The position numbers and the translations under genes are program-made. The notes below the pieces were generated by a model, which was not told where the DNA came from, did not search any database, and saw only the letters and a program-made list of their open reading frames with translations. From a bacterium (lineage in GTDB: Bacteria > Planctomycetota > UBA1135 > GCA-002686595), in assembly GCA_024226735.1 (NCBI GenBank), contig JAAELL010000252.1, forward strand, positions 1 to 64,000: a DNA stretch of 64,000 nt, written 5' to 3'. Shown here in pieces: positions 17,924 through 26,801 of the stretch (the first letter of the stretch is position 1; each line of letters starts with the position of its first letter).

Positions 17924-19444
17924 ATGAAGAAGCTCCTGAGCACGCTCCTCCCCTTCGTCCTCGCGGCCGCCGCGTTCGCGCAAGACGCCGCCACGACGGC
18001 GACGGCTGGTGCGCCCGCGGCCGACAGCGTCGCGATGCTGCGCCTACGCAGCGGCGCGATCCACTGGGGATCGATCGTCGAACACGACCCCGACGGCCTC
18101 GTGTTCGAGCTCCTCACGCACGGCGGCCGCGTCGAGGTTCCGTGGAACCTGCTCGATCCGCGCCAGGAAGAGGAGCTGCGCCAGCGCTTCGGCTACGTCG
18201 ACGTCTCGTCGGAGGAGCTGATGATCGATGCGGAGCGGCTGATCCTGAGCGAGGGTCAGGAGCGCATCGGCGTGATCGTCTCGCGTGAGGGCGCGAACTT
18301 CATCCTCAAGGAGGGTGGCAACATCATCTCGATCCCCAAGACACGCGTCACGAGCGTGACCAAGGGGCTGCGCGTGCCGGCGCTCGACATCTACTCGCGC
18401 GAGGAGATCTACAGCCAGTACGAGGCGCGTGCGGCGACGGGCGACGCCCAGAGCCAGCACGAGCTCGCCAAGACCTGCGAGCGCATCCTCGACTTCCAGC
18501 ACGCGGTCGAGCACTACCAGGCGGCGCTCACGCTCGACCCGACGTTCAATGCCGAGGAGATCGGCTTCGCGCTGGAGCGTGCCACGGCGAAGGCGGCGCA
18601 GCAGGAACAGATCGACTACCTGCGCAACGTCGACATCCTGCGCAAGAAGAAGAAGTTCGACGAGGCGTTGGCCGCGGCCGAGGCCTTCGGCGAGACGTTC
18701 CCGAACAGCCCGTTGCAGGTCGACGCGAACAAGAAGCGCGAGCAGGTCCTGCGCGCCCGCGACGACGCGACGCGCGACCTCGTCAAGCGCCGCTGGCACT
18801 ACTGGATGCGGCGCCTCGCGCGCGACGGGGCCAAGCTGAACTACCAGGACGCGCTCGCCTACGCCCAAGAGGGACTGTCCGACGACATCCAGAACAAGGT
18901 GCTCGAGGACGTGCAGAAGCGCGTCTCGGTGGATATTCAGCTGGAGCACGTGCTCGCCTACTGGGCGACGCGCAAGAAGGTGCGCTACGAGAACGCCTCG
19001 TACGGGCTCGGCACGTTCTTGCTCGGTGAGGACCGCGCCCACGCCGGGACCGATCCCGACAAGGAGGCGAAGAAGGAGCCCAAGACCGAGAAGGATGCCG
19101 AACGCGCGGCGCTCGAGGAGAAGATCAAGCGCTTCCAGCGCAACCAGCAGCTCGCGCGCCGGGCCCAGTCGCGGCAGGACGAGGCGGAGAACTACGAGTC
19201 GTTCTGGAACGGCTTCCCGCCCTCGAACCGGGCGCAGTGGATTCGCGCGTACTACGTCGAGAACTCCGGCGACCTCGAGCTGCGGCCGCACCCCTACATC
19301 CGGCCCTGCCCGACGTGCGCGGGCTCCGGTGCGCGGGAGGTGATCTTCACCGGCGGCGGCCAGAACAACAACGGCGGCACGCAGCTCGTCAAGTGCGAGA
19401 CGTGCCAGGGCGTCGCGATCATCCGTCGCGTCTACTACCGCTGA
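17924..19444 (+). CDS. Secreted TPR-containing protein with C-terminal DnaJ-like zinc knuckle
   Basis: A 506-residue protein with a clear signal peptide (MKKLLSTLLPFVLAAAAFAQ). The N-terminal part has two short SH3-like/beta segments (LRLRSGAIHWGSIVEHD, GQERIGVIVSREGANF), the middle is helical with tetratricopeptide character (ILDFQHAVEHYQAALTLDP) and a charged coiled-coil stretch, and the C-terminus carries CPTCAGSG and CETCQG, two CxxCxG knuckles as in the DnaJ zinc centre. I do not recognise the family. Position at the end of the pseudopilin genes and overlap with the PPIase gene (TGATG) suggest a periplasmic assembly factor. Confidence 0.65.
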   Translation: MKKLLSTLLPFVLAAAAFAQDAATTATAGAPAADSVAMLRLRSGAIHWGSIVEHDPDGLVFELLTHGGRVEVPWNLLDPRQEEELRQRFGYVDVSSEELMIDAERLILSEGQERIGVIVSREGANFILKEGGNIISIPKTRVTSVTKGLRVPALDIYSREEIYSQYEARAATGDAQSQHELAKTCERILDFQHAVEHYQAALTLDPTFNAEEIGFALERATAKAAQQEQIDYLRNVDILRKKKKFDEALAAAEAFGETFPNSPLQVDANKKREQVLRARDDATRDLVKRRWHYWMRRLARDGAKLNYQDALAYAQEGLSDDIQNKVLEDVQKRVSVDIQLEHVLAYWATRKKVRYENASYGLGTFLLGEDRAHAGTDPDKEAKKEPKTEKDAERAALEEKIKRFQRNQQLARRAQSRQDEAENYESFWNGFPPSNRAQWIRAYYVENSGDLELRPHPYIRPCPTCAGSGAREVIFTGGGQNNNGGTQLVKCETCQGVAIIRRVYYR

Positions 19445-20472
19445 TGGCCTGTCCGCATGCACGCCAGCGCTGGATCCTCGCGCTGGCGCTCCTCGCGCCC
19501 GCGTGCGGGGCCACTCCGAATCGTTCGATGGGGAATCGTTCGATGGGGCCTCAGGCGCGGGTGCAAGATTCCGGCGCGGGCGCCGAGCAGCCCCAGACGC
19601 AGGTCCAGCAGCCGGACGCGCGACCGCGCGAGGCCGCGGCCGAGGGTGCGAACCGCTCCCGGGTCCTGGCCACCGTCGCCGGGGACTCGATCCGGATGGA
19701 CGACCTCGTCGAGGACTGGGTCCTGCGCGACGGGCCCGGCGCGCGTCAAGCGCTCGAGGATCTGGTCCTCGTGCGCTTGACCGTCGCGGAATCCAAGCGC
19801 CTGGGCATCGAGCTCGACCCGTCGCACCTGGAGAGCGCGATGCAGGCGACGCGCGCCTCGCTCGAAGAGGAGAACGCCCGCGCTGGCGCCGGGCTCACGC
19901 TCGAGGAGACGATCGAGCGAAGGCTCGGCCTCGACCCCGCGCTCTACCTGTCGCGGCTCGAGGAGCGGCGCCAGTCCGAGCTCTTGACCCAGCGCTGCGT
20001 CCGGGCCTGGATCCTCGCGAGCGAGCGCGTCGACGTGCGCGTGATCGTCGTGGCTGACGAGGACGCGATGCAGAAGGTGCAAGCCGAGCTCGTGGCGGGT
20101 GCGGAGTTCGTCGAGCTCGCACGGACGCACAGTCGAGAGGACTCGGCCGCGGTCGGTGGCCGCATTCCGCCGGTCGTGCGCGGGAACACGGCGCTCGCGC
20201 GGCTCGCGTTCTCCACTCCCGTGGGGGAGGTCGGCGGACCGCTCCTGGAGCAGGGCCAGTACCTGTTCCTCTACGCCGAGGCTCGCCCCGCGCCCATCGA
20301 GGGGCCGTGGTCCGAGATCGGTCCGTTGATCGAGGCGAGCCTCGCCGAGCATCCCGTTGAGAGCCCTGAATTCTGGCAGTGGAAAGGGTCGCTGCTCGAT
20401 CGGTTCGAGGTCGACATGACCCCGTTCCTGGAGCTGACCGGCCTCGGCGCCGGCGCGAACGCCGCGCAGTGA
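19444..20472 (+). CDS. Parvulin-type peptidyl-prolyl isomerase lipoprotein
   Basis: A 342-residue lipoprotein-like protein; the lipobox LAPAC gives acylation at Cys21. A disordered Gln/Pro-rich linker is followed by a SurA-N-like helical region (about 75-195) and a PpiC/parvulin domain (about 200-295) with FVELARTHSREDSAAVGGRIP and TPVGEVGGPLLEQGQYLFLY, the conserved rotamase blocks. It probably chaperones exported or outer-membrane proteins in the periplasm. It overlaps the preceding gene by one base, tying it to the pseudopilin cluster. The linker contains an exact 15-bp tandem duplication. Confidence 0.8.
   Translation: MACPHARQRWILALALLAPACGATPNRSMGNRSMGPQARVQDSGAGAEQPQTQVQQPDARPREAAAEGANRSRVLATVAGDSIRMDDLVEDWVLRDGPGARQALEDLVLVRLTVAESKRLGIELDPSHLESAMQATRASLEEENARAGAGLTLEETIERRLGLDPALYLSRLEERRQSELLTQRCVRAWILASERVDVRVIVVADEDAMQKVQAELVAGAEFVELARTHSREDSAAVGGRIPPVVRGNTALARLAFSTPVGEVGGPLLEQGQYLFLYAEARPAPIEGPWSEIGPLIEASLAEHPVESPEFWQWKGSLLDRFEVDMTPFLELTGLGAGANAAQ
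19518..19547 (+). repeat. 15-bp tandem duplication in the lipoprotein linker
   Basis: GAATCGTTCGATGGG occurs twice in tandem, giving the peptide NRSMGNRSMG just after the lipidated cysteine of the PPIase lipoprotein. The copies are identical, which points to a recent slippage event in a tolerant linker. Confidence 0.9.
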
Positions 20473-20521
20473 GAGCCGCCTGGCTCTTGAACGGCGCGTG
20501 CGCATCCGGGATGCTCACGTC

Positions 20522-21238
20522 ATGGACGACACGAGCGAAGCCGACCTCGAAGCGACCATGACCCTGGACCCAGAGACAGACCCCGAGGAGGTCTCGCTTC
20601 CCGCCGAGGACGCCGAGGGGCTGGCCGACGATCAGGACGGCGACGTCCCCGAGGGGAGTCCCGGGGAGGCGCTGGAGAATGCCGCGCCCAAGCGCCTGGG
20701 CCGTGGGGCCAAGCTGAGCGACAAGGACCTCGAGAAGCGCGTGTTCGCGCTGGTGTTCGCCTCGCCCGAGCCGCTCTCGCTGGCCAAGCTCGTGCCGCTG
20801 CTCGAGAATCCGCAGCCCGACCGTGTCCAGCAGGCGCTGGAACGGCTCGAAGCACGGTTCAAGCGCGCGGGCCTGCCCCTGCAGGTCCTCGGCCTCCGCG
20901 GCGGCTTCACGCTCGCCACGACCGACGAGATGGCCGACGTCGTCGCCCGCCTGGCAAAGGGCAACAGCGTCGAGAAGGTCAGTCCGGCGGCGCTCGAGAC
21001 GCTGGCCGTGATCGCCTACCGTCAACCGGTGACGAAGGCCGAAATCGAGGCGATCCGTGGCGTCCAGGCGGGCCCGATCATGCGTGCGCTCGTCGATCGT
21101 GGGCTCGCGCGCGTCGTGGGTCGCGCGGACCAGCCGGGGCACCCCCTGCAGTACGGCACCACCAAGGAATTCCTCGATCGTTTCGGGCTGATGAACCTCA
21201 AGGAGCTGCCCCGGGACACGGAGCTGGCTCGGGATTGA
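20522..21238 (+). CDS. scpB: Segregation and condensation protein B
   Basis: A 238-residue ScpB: an acidic disordered N-terminus of about 65 residues, then two winged-helix domains. The segments KRVFALVFASPEPLSLAKL and SPAALETLAVIAYRQPVTK, followed by EIEAIRGVQAG and YGTTKEFLDRFGL, are diagnostic. ScpB bridges SMC-ScpA in the condensin complex. The ATG at 20522 is preferred over a GTG eight codons upstream. No scpA is visible next to it; the neighbours are chaperone-like genes. Confidence 0.92.
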   Translation: MDDTSEADLEATMTLDPETDPEEVSLPAEDAEGLADDQDGDVPEGSPGEALENAAPKRLGRGAKLSDKDLEKRVFALVFASPEPLSLAKLVPLLENPQPDRVQQALERLEARFKRAGLPLQVLGLRGGFTLATTDEMADVVARLAKGNSVEKVSPAALETLAVIAYRQPVTKAEIEAIRGVQAGPIMRALVDRGLARVVGRADQPGHPLQYGTTKEFLDRFGLMNLKELPRDTELARD

Positions 21239-21433
21239 GCGCGGCCCGAGCGGGGTCCCGGATAGGGGCCCGAGTGGGGGCTCGGACGGGGGAGGGGCGC
21301 CGTTGGCTCGGAGCGCTTGCGCTGCGGACCGGGCCCCGCGTAGACTGCCGCGTTCCCTGTCCCCAGGACACGTCTGCGGAGGGCCCGCCGTGCGTCGGCT
21401 CCCCGGCCCATTACCCGGACAACGACTCGACCG

Positions 21434-23596
21434 ATGTCGCACAAATCCACGAGCCAAGAAGCTGCCGTCGAAGTTGCTCACGACGACGACCTGATCGTCG
21501 TTCCCAAGGGCACGAGCCGGCTTAAGTTCATCCTGATTCTCGCGCTCACGATCTTCGTCCTGCTGATCTTCACGGTCGGCGACGTCGTACAGAGCGGTAT
21601 GGGCGGCATCTTCGGTGGTGGGGGGCGCAACCCCACCTACATGAGCTGGACGCATCCCGACACGGGCGAAAAGCTCGAGGTCGACTCGATCACGTTCCAG
21701 AAGCGGATGCAGACGCTCAACGCGATGTCTTCGATCGGGGCGTACCGCCCGATCAACTTCCGCGACCAGCGCGCGCGCGTCTCCTCGAACGACGCCGCGA
21801 TGTTCTTCATCCTCGACAAGCTCGCCGAGGATGCGGGGATCGAGGTCTCGGACACCGAGCACCGTCAGCGGCTGCTGCAGCTGTTCGGTTCGAGCGAGAC
21901 GCTGCGCCTCGCGGCGCGCCGCATCGGCTCGTCGGCGCCCAAGCTGGAGACCGACCTGCGCGAGACGATGCGCGGGGAGAAGTTCCGCGAGCTCCTGCTC
22001 CGGGGCATTAACGTCGCGGACGCGGACGCGGTCGCGGCGAAGTGGGACGAGGCGCACCCGGAATTCTCGTTCGAGTACGCGACGGTCACGGCCTCCGACT
22101 ACGAGGAAACCGCCCGCGCCGAGCTACCGGAGAACGAGGCCCTGCTCACTTGGTACCGGGCGCTGCCCGAGTTCAAGCAGAAGCAGCACTACACCGAGGA
22201 CCGAGTCTCGCCGGTCCTCGCGACGGTCTCGCTCGATGCGGGCTTCGACGCCACTGCGCTGCTCGCGAAGTACCCCGTGCCCGAGGAAACCGACCTCGAG
22301 ACCCAGGCGCGGACCTACTACAACCTGAACTCCCACGTTCGTTTTCAGCGGCCGCAGGACGACGAAGAGTCCACCGATGAGACGCCGGACGAGGACGGCG
22401 AGCAGGCCGAGGCGCCCAACGACGAGGACGGCGACGCCGACCAAGAGGGCGCGACGGGCGACGAAGGCGCGACCGAAAATGAAGGCGCGACCGACGACGA
22501 AGGCGCGACGGGCGACGAAGGCGCGACGGGCGACGAAGGCGCGACGGGCGACGAAGGCGCGACGGGCGACGAAGGCGCGACCGACGACGAAGGCGCGACC
22601 GACGACGAAGGCGCGACCGACGACGAAGGCGCGACCGACGACGAAGGCGCGACCGAAGATCAGGAAGAGAGCGACGAGACCGAGCCTCAGCGTCCCTATT
22701 TCGACTACGAGGAGGTCATCGACACCTGCAAGGTCGAGGCGCCGATCCACGCCGCCATGGCCGAGTTCATGCGCGACGTGCGACAGCGCGCCGACGAGGG
22801 TGCGGAAGTCGACTTCGAGGCGGAGGCGACGGCCCTTGGCCTGACGATCGTCAAGCCCGAGGCCCCGGTGTCGCGCGCCGACGTCGAGGAGTCCGAGGGC
22901 TGGGGCGGGCGCTTCATCGCCGGCCAGCTGCTCTATGCCCAGGAGGGTGCCTGGCTCCCGCGCGTCGTGCTCGAGGAGCGCGCGATGATGGTCGGGCGTG
23001 TGCTGGAGAAGCATCCCGGCGAGGAACCTCCGATCGAGGACATGCGCGACGCGCTGATCGAGGAGTGGGTCACCGAACGCTCGAAGGAGCTCGCGGTCGA
23101 GAAGCTGGAGGCGGTCCGCGACTCGTTCGGCGAGCGCCCCACCGAGGAGGGCGAAGCCTTCCTGCCGACGGTCGAGTCCGAAGCGTTCAAGACCGCCGTG
23201 ACCGAAGCGGGCTTCGAGGTCATCGAGCGCTCGTTCCTCGAGCGGCTCGAGCTCATCGACGACGACTACGACGCGGCCTCCCCCGGAGACCTGCACATTC
23301 GCGGCAACGCGACGCTGCACGGCCTGGAGGTTGGACAAGTCCCCGACGCCATCGCCAACGCTCAGGGTGACGCGGCTTTCCTCGTACGCCTCTCGGGCAA
23401 GCGCTCCGCACCGATCTCCGAGATCAAGCCGGGTGAGCTCATGCGCCTGCGCCAAACGGTCATCGGCGAGGTCCAGACCGGGCTCATGGAGCGCGCCTTC
23501 TCACCGGATTCCCCGTACGTTCGAGAGCGCTTTTCCCTGACGCTTCTCGACGACGAGGACGACGCCGAAGCTGTGGACGAGACCGAGCAGCCGTAG
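21434..23596 (+). CDS. PpiD/SurA-like membrane-anchored periplasmic chaperone with acidic repeat
   Basis: A 720-residue protein with one N-terminal membrane helix at about 31-50 (KFILILALTIFVLLIFTV) and a large extracytoplasmic part. Helical SurA_N-like sequence (FILDKLAEDAGIEV, LLRGINVADADAV) resembles PpiD-type chaperones, but a convincing parvulin catalytic domain is not visible. Residues 337-408 are twelve hexapeptide repeats of the type xEGATx. After the repeat comes a second helical domain with ELAVEKLEAVRDSFGE. Likely a periplasmic folding factor. The 195 bases upstream are GC-rich with no gene seen. Confidence 0.65.
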   Translation: MSHKSTSQEAAVEVAHDDDLIVVPKGTSRLKFILILALTIFVLLIFTVGDVVQSGMGGIFGGGGRNPTYMSWTHPDTGEKLEVDSITFQKRMQTLNAMSSIGAYRPINFRDQRARVSSNDAAMFFILDKLAEDAGIEVSDTEHRQRLLQLFGSSETLRLAARRIGSSAPKLETDLRETMRGEKFRELLLRGINVADADAVAAKWDEAHPEFSFEYATVTASDYEETARAELPENEALLTWYRALPEFKQKQHYTEDRVSPVLATVSLDAGFDATALLAKYPVPEETDLETQARTYYNLNSHVRFQRPQDDEESTDETPDEDGEQAEAPNDEDGDADQEGATGDEGATENEGATDDEGATGDEGATGDEGATGDEGATGDEGATDDEGATDDEGATDDEGATDDEGATEDQEESDETEPQRPYFDYEEVIDTCKVEAPIHAAMAEFMRDVRQRADEGAEVDFEAEATALGLTIVKPEAPVSRADVEESEGWGGRFIAGQLLYAQEGAWLPRVVLEERAMMVGRVLEKHPGEEPPIEDMRDALIEEWVTERSKELAVEKLEAVRDSFGERPTEEGEAFLPTVESEAFKTAVTEAGFEVIERSFLERLELIDDDYDAASPGDLHIRGNATLHGLEVGQVPDAIANAQGDAAFLVRLSGKRSAPISEIKPGELMRLRQTVIGEVQTGLMERAFSPDSPYVRERFSLTLLDDEDDAEAVDETEQP
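22442..22657 (+). repeat. Twelve-copy 18-bp in-frame tandem repeat
   Basis: Twelve consecutive 18-bp units encode hexapeptides of the form (D/N/Q)EGAT(G/D/E), consensus GACGAAGGCGCGACSGRC. Copies 4-7 end in G and 8-11 in D, showing homogenisation by slippage in two blocks. The array sits inside the PpiD-like gene and keeps frame, so copy number could vary without disrupting it. Confidence 0.95.
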
Positions 23597-23711
23597 CGTC
23601 GTAGCGCGAGAATCCCTCCGCGAGTCGACTCGATCCGGGTTAGTCTCGATGCGTGCCCGCGCTTCCTGCGCGGGGCTGTGTGCTTGACGTGTCGATCGAA
23701 TTGGAGCTTCC

Positions 23712-26700
23712 ATGTGCTCGTGGTCTCGCCTCTCCGCCGTTCTTCCGTGCCTTCTCGCCGCTCCCCTCGCAGCGCAAACGACTTGGTGCGTCGATGTCAC
23801 GGGCACGCCGCCCGGTAGCGGTACACAGAACGATCCCTACACGAGCATCGACTTCGCGATCGCCCAGCCGGCGACACAGGGCGGCGATACGGTGCTCGTC
23901 GCGCCCGGCACCTACTTCGAGGCGATCGACCTTCGCGGCAAGGGGCTGCTCTTGCGCAGCACGGATGGACCCGAGTCGACGGTCTTGGACGGCGGCACGA
24001 CGCGGACGGTCGTGACGATCGCGAACGGTGAACCACCGAGCCTGACGATCGAGGGCTTCACGATCCAGCACGGCAACGCGGTCGAGGGCGGCGGGGTGTT
24101 CATCGAGGACGCGGCGGCACGCTTCTACGACTGCGTCATCACTGACAACTACTCGGTCACGCGCGGGGGCGGCGTGCTGGCGCGCAACTCGTCCGTGCTC
24201 TTCGGGCGCTGCGCGATCGTCGACAACCCGGGCGACCAGTTCGTGTGCGCTCCGATCGACGGCGGCGGGCTGCATGCGGCCGGAGGCAACGTCGTGCTCG
24301 AGGAGTGCATGATCGCCGGCAACGTCGCGGCCAACGGGGGCGGGACCTTCGGGCCGTGCACGGTGCGGCGCTCCGTCTACATCAACAACCTGGGGCAGTT
24401 CGGCGGCGGGGCGAGCGGCGCCGCGTCGATCTCGGACTCCGTCCTGGCGGAGAACTGGGGAGCGGGCTACACGGGCGAGGCGGGGTTCGGCGGAGGCGCG
24501 TACCAGAGCACGCTCGAGCGCTGCTTCGTCTTCGACAACAACGCGCGGGATGGCGGCGGGCTCTTGTGGTGCACCGCGACCGACTGCACGATCGCCGCCA
24601 ACGAGGTCTACTGGCACAACCGGGACACTGCCTCGCCCCAGGGCGGCGGCGCGGCGAACTCCTCGCTGACGCGCTGCGAGGTGTACGCCAACCGGGCGAA
24701 CGGGATCATGGGGGCCGAGGGGCTCGGCGGCGGCGTCTTCGGCGGCGCGGCGCTCGAGTGCGTCATCTACGACAACGAGGCATGGATCGGAGGCGGGACA
24801 CACGAAACGGGTCTCGTTCGATCGACCGTGACGCGCAACTCGGCGTCCGTTCTGGGCGGCGGCGCCTGGTCGGGGGACGTGTCGACCTCGATCCTGTGGG
24901 GCAACGCGCCCGACTCCCTCGACGGCCCTCTCGCCACCGCGGTCTACTCCGACGTCCAGGGCGGATGGCCGGGGCTGGGCAACCTCGACGTCGACCCGAT
25001 GTTCTGGGACACCGTCGCGAGCGACTTCCACCTGCGCGCGGGATCGCCGTGCATCGACGCGGGCGACCCCGCGCTGTTCGACCCCGACGCGACCCGCGCG
25101 GACATGGGGGCGCTGCCCTTCGATCCGAACAACTGCGAGGACGCCGAGACCAAGCTCGTCGCGGCCGGCACCCCGGGCGCGGAGCTGGGCACCAGCGTCG
25201 ACTTCGACGAGCAATGGGTGCTCGCGGGCGCGCAGGAAGGGGACGGAACGAGTCCTGGATCGGGCGTCGCGGTCGCCTTCGGACGCCCGGACGGGGCCTT
25301 CCCGGGGGCGATGACGACGCTCGCCGCGGATGACGGAGCCGCGGGGGATCAGTTCGGGCGTGACGTCGACCTCGACTGGCCGCTCGCGGTCGTCGGAGCT
25401 CCGCGCGCCGACGCCCCCGGCCAGGACGCCGGGGCGGTGTACGTCTTCGACTCGTTCTGGCCCGTCGCGACACCGGCCCACAAGCTGACCGGATCGGACA
25501 GCGGTCCCTTCGACGAATTCGGCGTCAGCGTGTCGATCGATGGGTACTACCTGTGTGCCGGTGCCCACCAGCACAACGCGAACGCCGGCGCCGCCTACGT
25601 GTTCACGAACTTCGGCTCGATCAACGAGATGGCCAAGCTCGTCGGGAGCGACACGGCCGCTGGCGATCAGTTCGGCGTGTCCGTCTCCCTGTCCGGCGAT
25701 CGACTCGCGGTCGGTGCCGTCTTCGACGACAACGCGAGCGGCGCGAACGCAGGCGCCGTGTACCTCTTCCACCACGTGCAGGGGCAGGGTTGGATCGAGG
25801 AGGCGAAGCTGACGGCGAGTGACGGCGCGGGCGGCGACTTCTTCGGCGTCGCCGTCACGCTCTCGGGCGACAAGCTGCTCGTCGGCGCCGAGGGCGTCGA
25901 CGACCACGGCAACGTGGCCGGCGCCGCGTACGTGTTCGAGCTCGTTGGCGGCACGTGGACCGAAGTCGCCAAGCTCTTCGGGGACGACCTGGAGGCCGGG
26001 GACATCTTCGGCAACGCGGTCGACCTCGACGGCGACCGGGCGATCGTGAGCGCCCGGGGCGACGACGACCGCGGAGCGGACGCGGGCGCGGCGTACGTGT
26101 TCCTGAGGATCGCGGGAACGTGGACCCAGGAGCACAAGCTCCTGCCGAGCCCGGGCGCGGCCGGGGACGAATTCTCGACCAGCGTCGGCGTGAACGGCAG
26201 CTGGACGCTCGTCGGTGCGACCGCCGACGACGACGGTGGCAACGGTGCCGGGGCCGTGTACCTCGCGCCGAACGACTTTGCCGACTGCAACGGCAACTTG
26301 ATCGCCGACTCGTGCGACATCGCCAGCGGCCGCAGCACCGACTTCGACGGCGACGGCGTTCCCGACGAGTGCCAGCCGTCGATCGGCTCGACCTACTGCT
26401 CGCCGAACGCGAACAACTCGACGGGGCAGCCCGCCGAGATCCGGGCGATCGGTAGCGACGAGGTCCTCGACCTCGACCTCGCGCTGGTCGCCACGAACCT
26501 GCCGCCGGATCAGTTCGGCTACTTCCTGACGAGCCAGACGCAGGGCTTCATCGCGATGCCCGGCGGCAGCCAGGGCAACATCTGCCTTGGCGGGAGCATC
26601 GGCCGGTTCAACTCTCTGTCACAGATCTTCCAGTCGGGCCACGGCGTCGGCGGTCTCGTCGTCGACCTGACGCAGATGCCGGTGTCACCGCCGGTGCCGG

Positions 26701-26801
26701 TGATGGCTGGCGAGACTTGGAACTTCCAGGCCTGGTACCGCGATCTCAACCCCGGCTCGACGTCCAACTTCACCGACGCCGTTTCCGTCGCGTTCCAGTA
26801 G
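23712..26801 (+). CDS. Secreted beta-helix + FG-GAP protein with shared C-terminal domain
   Basis: A 1,029-residue protein. A signal peptide (about 1-21, ending LAAPLAAQ) is followed by a right-handed parallel beta-helix (about 22-480) with Gly-rich turns such as EGGGVFIEDAAARFYDC, of the polymorphic-membrane/pectate-lyase-like kind, then four to six FG-GAP-like repeats (about 480-855; units like GDQFGVSVSLSGDRLAVGA), a calcium-type Asp/Asn spacer (DCNGNLIADSCDIASG, DFDGDGVPDECQ) and the shared C-terminal domain (about 894-1029; TYCSPNANNSTG, NICLGGSIGRF, ETWNFQAWYRD). Probably cell-surface or released; substrate unknown. Confidence 0.8.
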   Translation: MCSWSRLSAVLPCLLAAPLAAQTTWCVDVTGTPPGSGTQNDPYTSIDFAIAQPATQGGDTVLVAPGTYFEAIDLRGKGLLLRSTDGPESTVLDGGTTRTVVTIANGEPPSLTIEGFTIQHGNAVEGGGVFIEDAAARFYDCVITDNYSVTRGGGVLARNSSVLFGRCAIVDNPGDQFVCAPIDGGGLHAAGGNVVLEECMIAGNVAANGGGTFGPCTVRRSVYINNLGQFGGGASGAASISDSVLAENWGAGYTGEAGFGGGAYQSTLERCFVFDNNARDGGGLLWCTATDCTIAANEVYWHNRDTASPQGGGAANSSLTRCEVYANRANGIMGAEGLGGGVFGGAALECVIYDNEAWIGGGTHETGLVRSTVTRNSASVLGGGAWSGDVSTSILWGNAPDSLDGPLATAVYSDVQGGWPGLGNLDVDPMFWDTVASDFHLRAGSPCIDAGDPALFDPDATRADMGALPFDPNNCEDAETKLVAAGTPGAELGTSVDFDEQWVLAGAQEGDGTSPGSGVAVAFGRPDGAFPGAMTTLAADDGAAGDQFGRDVDLDWPLAVVGAPRADAPGQDAGAVYVFDSFWPVATPAHKLTGSDSGPFDEFGVSVSIDGYYLCAGAHQHNANAGAAYVFTNFGSINEMAKLVGSDTAAGDQFGVSVSLSGDRLAVGAVFDDNASGANAGAVYLFHHVQGQGWIEEAKLTASDGAGGDFFGVAVTLSGDKLLVGAEGVDDHGNVAGAAYVFELVGGTWTEVAKLFGDDLEAGDIFGNAVDLDGDRAIVSARGDDDRGADAGAAYVFLRIAGTWTQEHKLLPSPGAAGDEFSTSVGVNGSWTLVGATADDDGGNGAGAVYLAPNDFADCNGNLIADSCDIASGRSTDFDGDGVPDECQPSIGSTYCSPNANNSTGQPAEIRAIGSDEVLDLDLALVATNLPPDQFGYFLTSQTQGFIAMPGGSQGNICLGGSIGRFNSLSQIFQSGHGVGGLVVDLTQMPVSPPVPVMAGETWNFQAWYRDLNPGSTSNFTDAVSVAFQ

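Noticed and set aside
22442-22657. Possible CRISPR-like array
   Set aside because: Repeats are contiguous 18-bp units with no spacers and keep the reading frame of a protein.
22124-23455. Minus-strand frame with RAFVVG/RAFVAR repeats
   Set aside because: It is the reverse reading of the 18-bp acidic repeat in the PpiD-like gene; the plus frame has the membrane helix and chaperone-like sequence.
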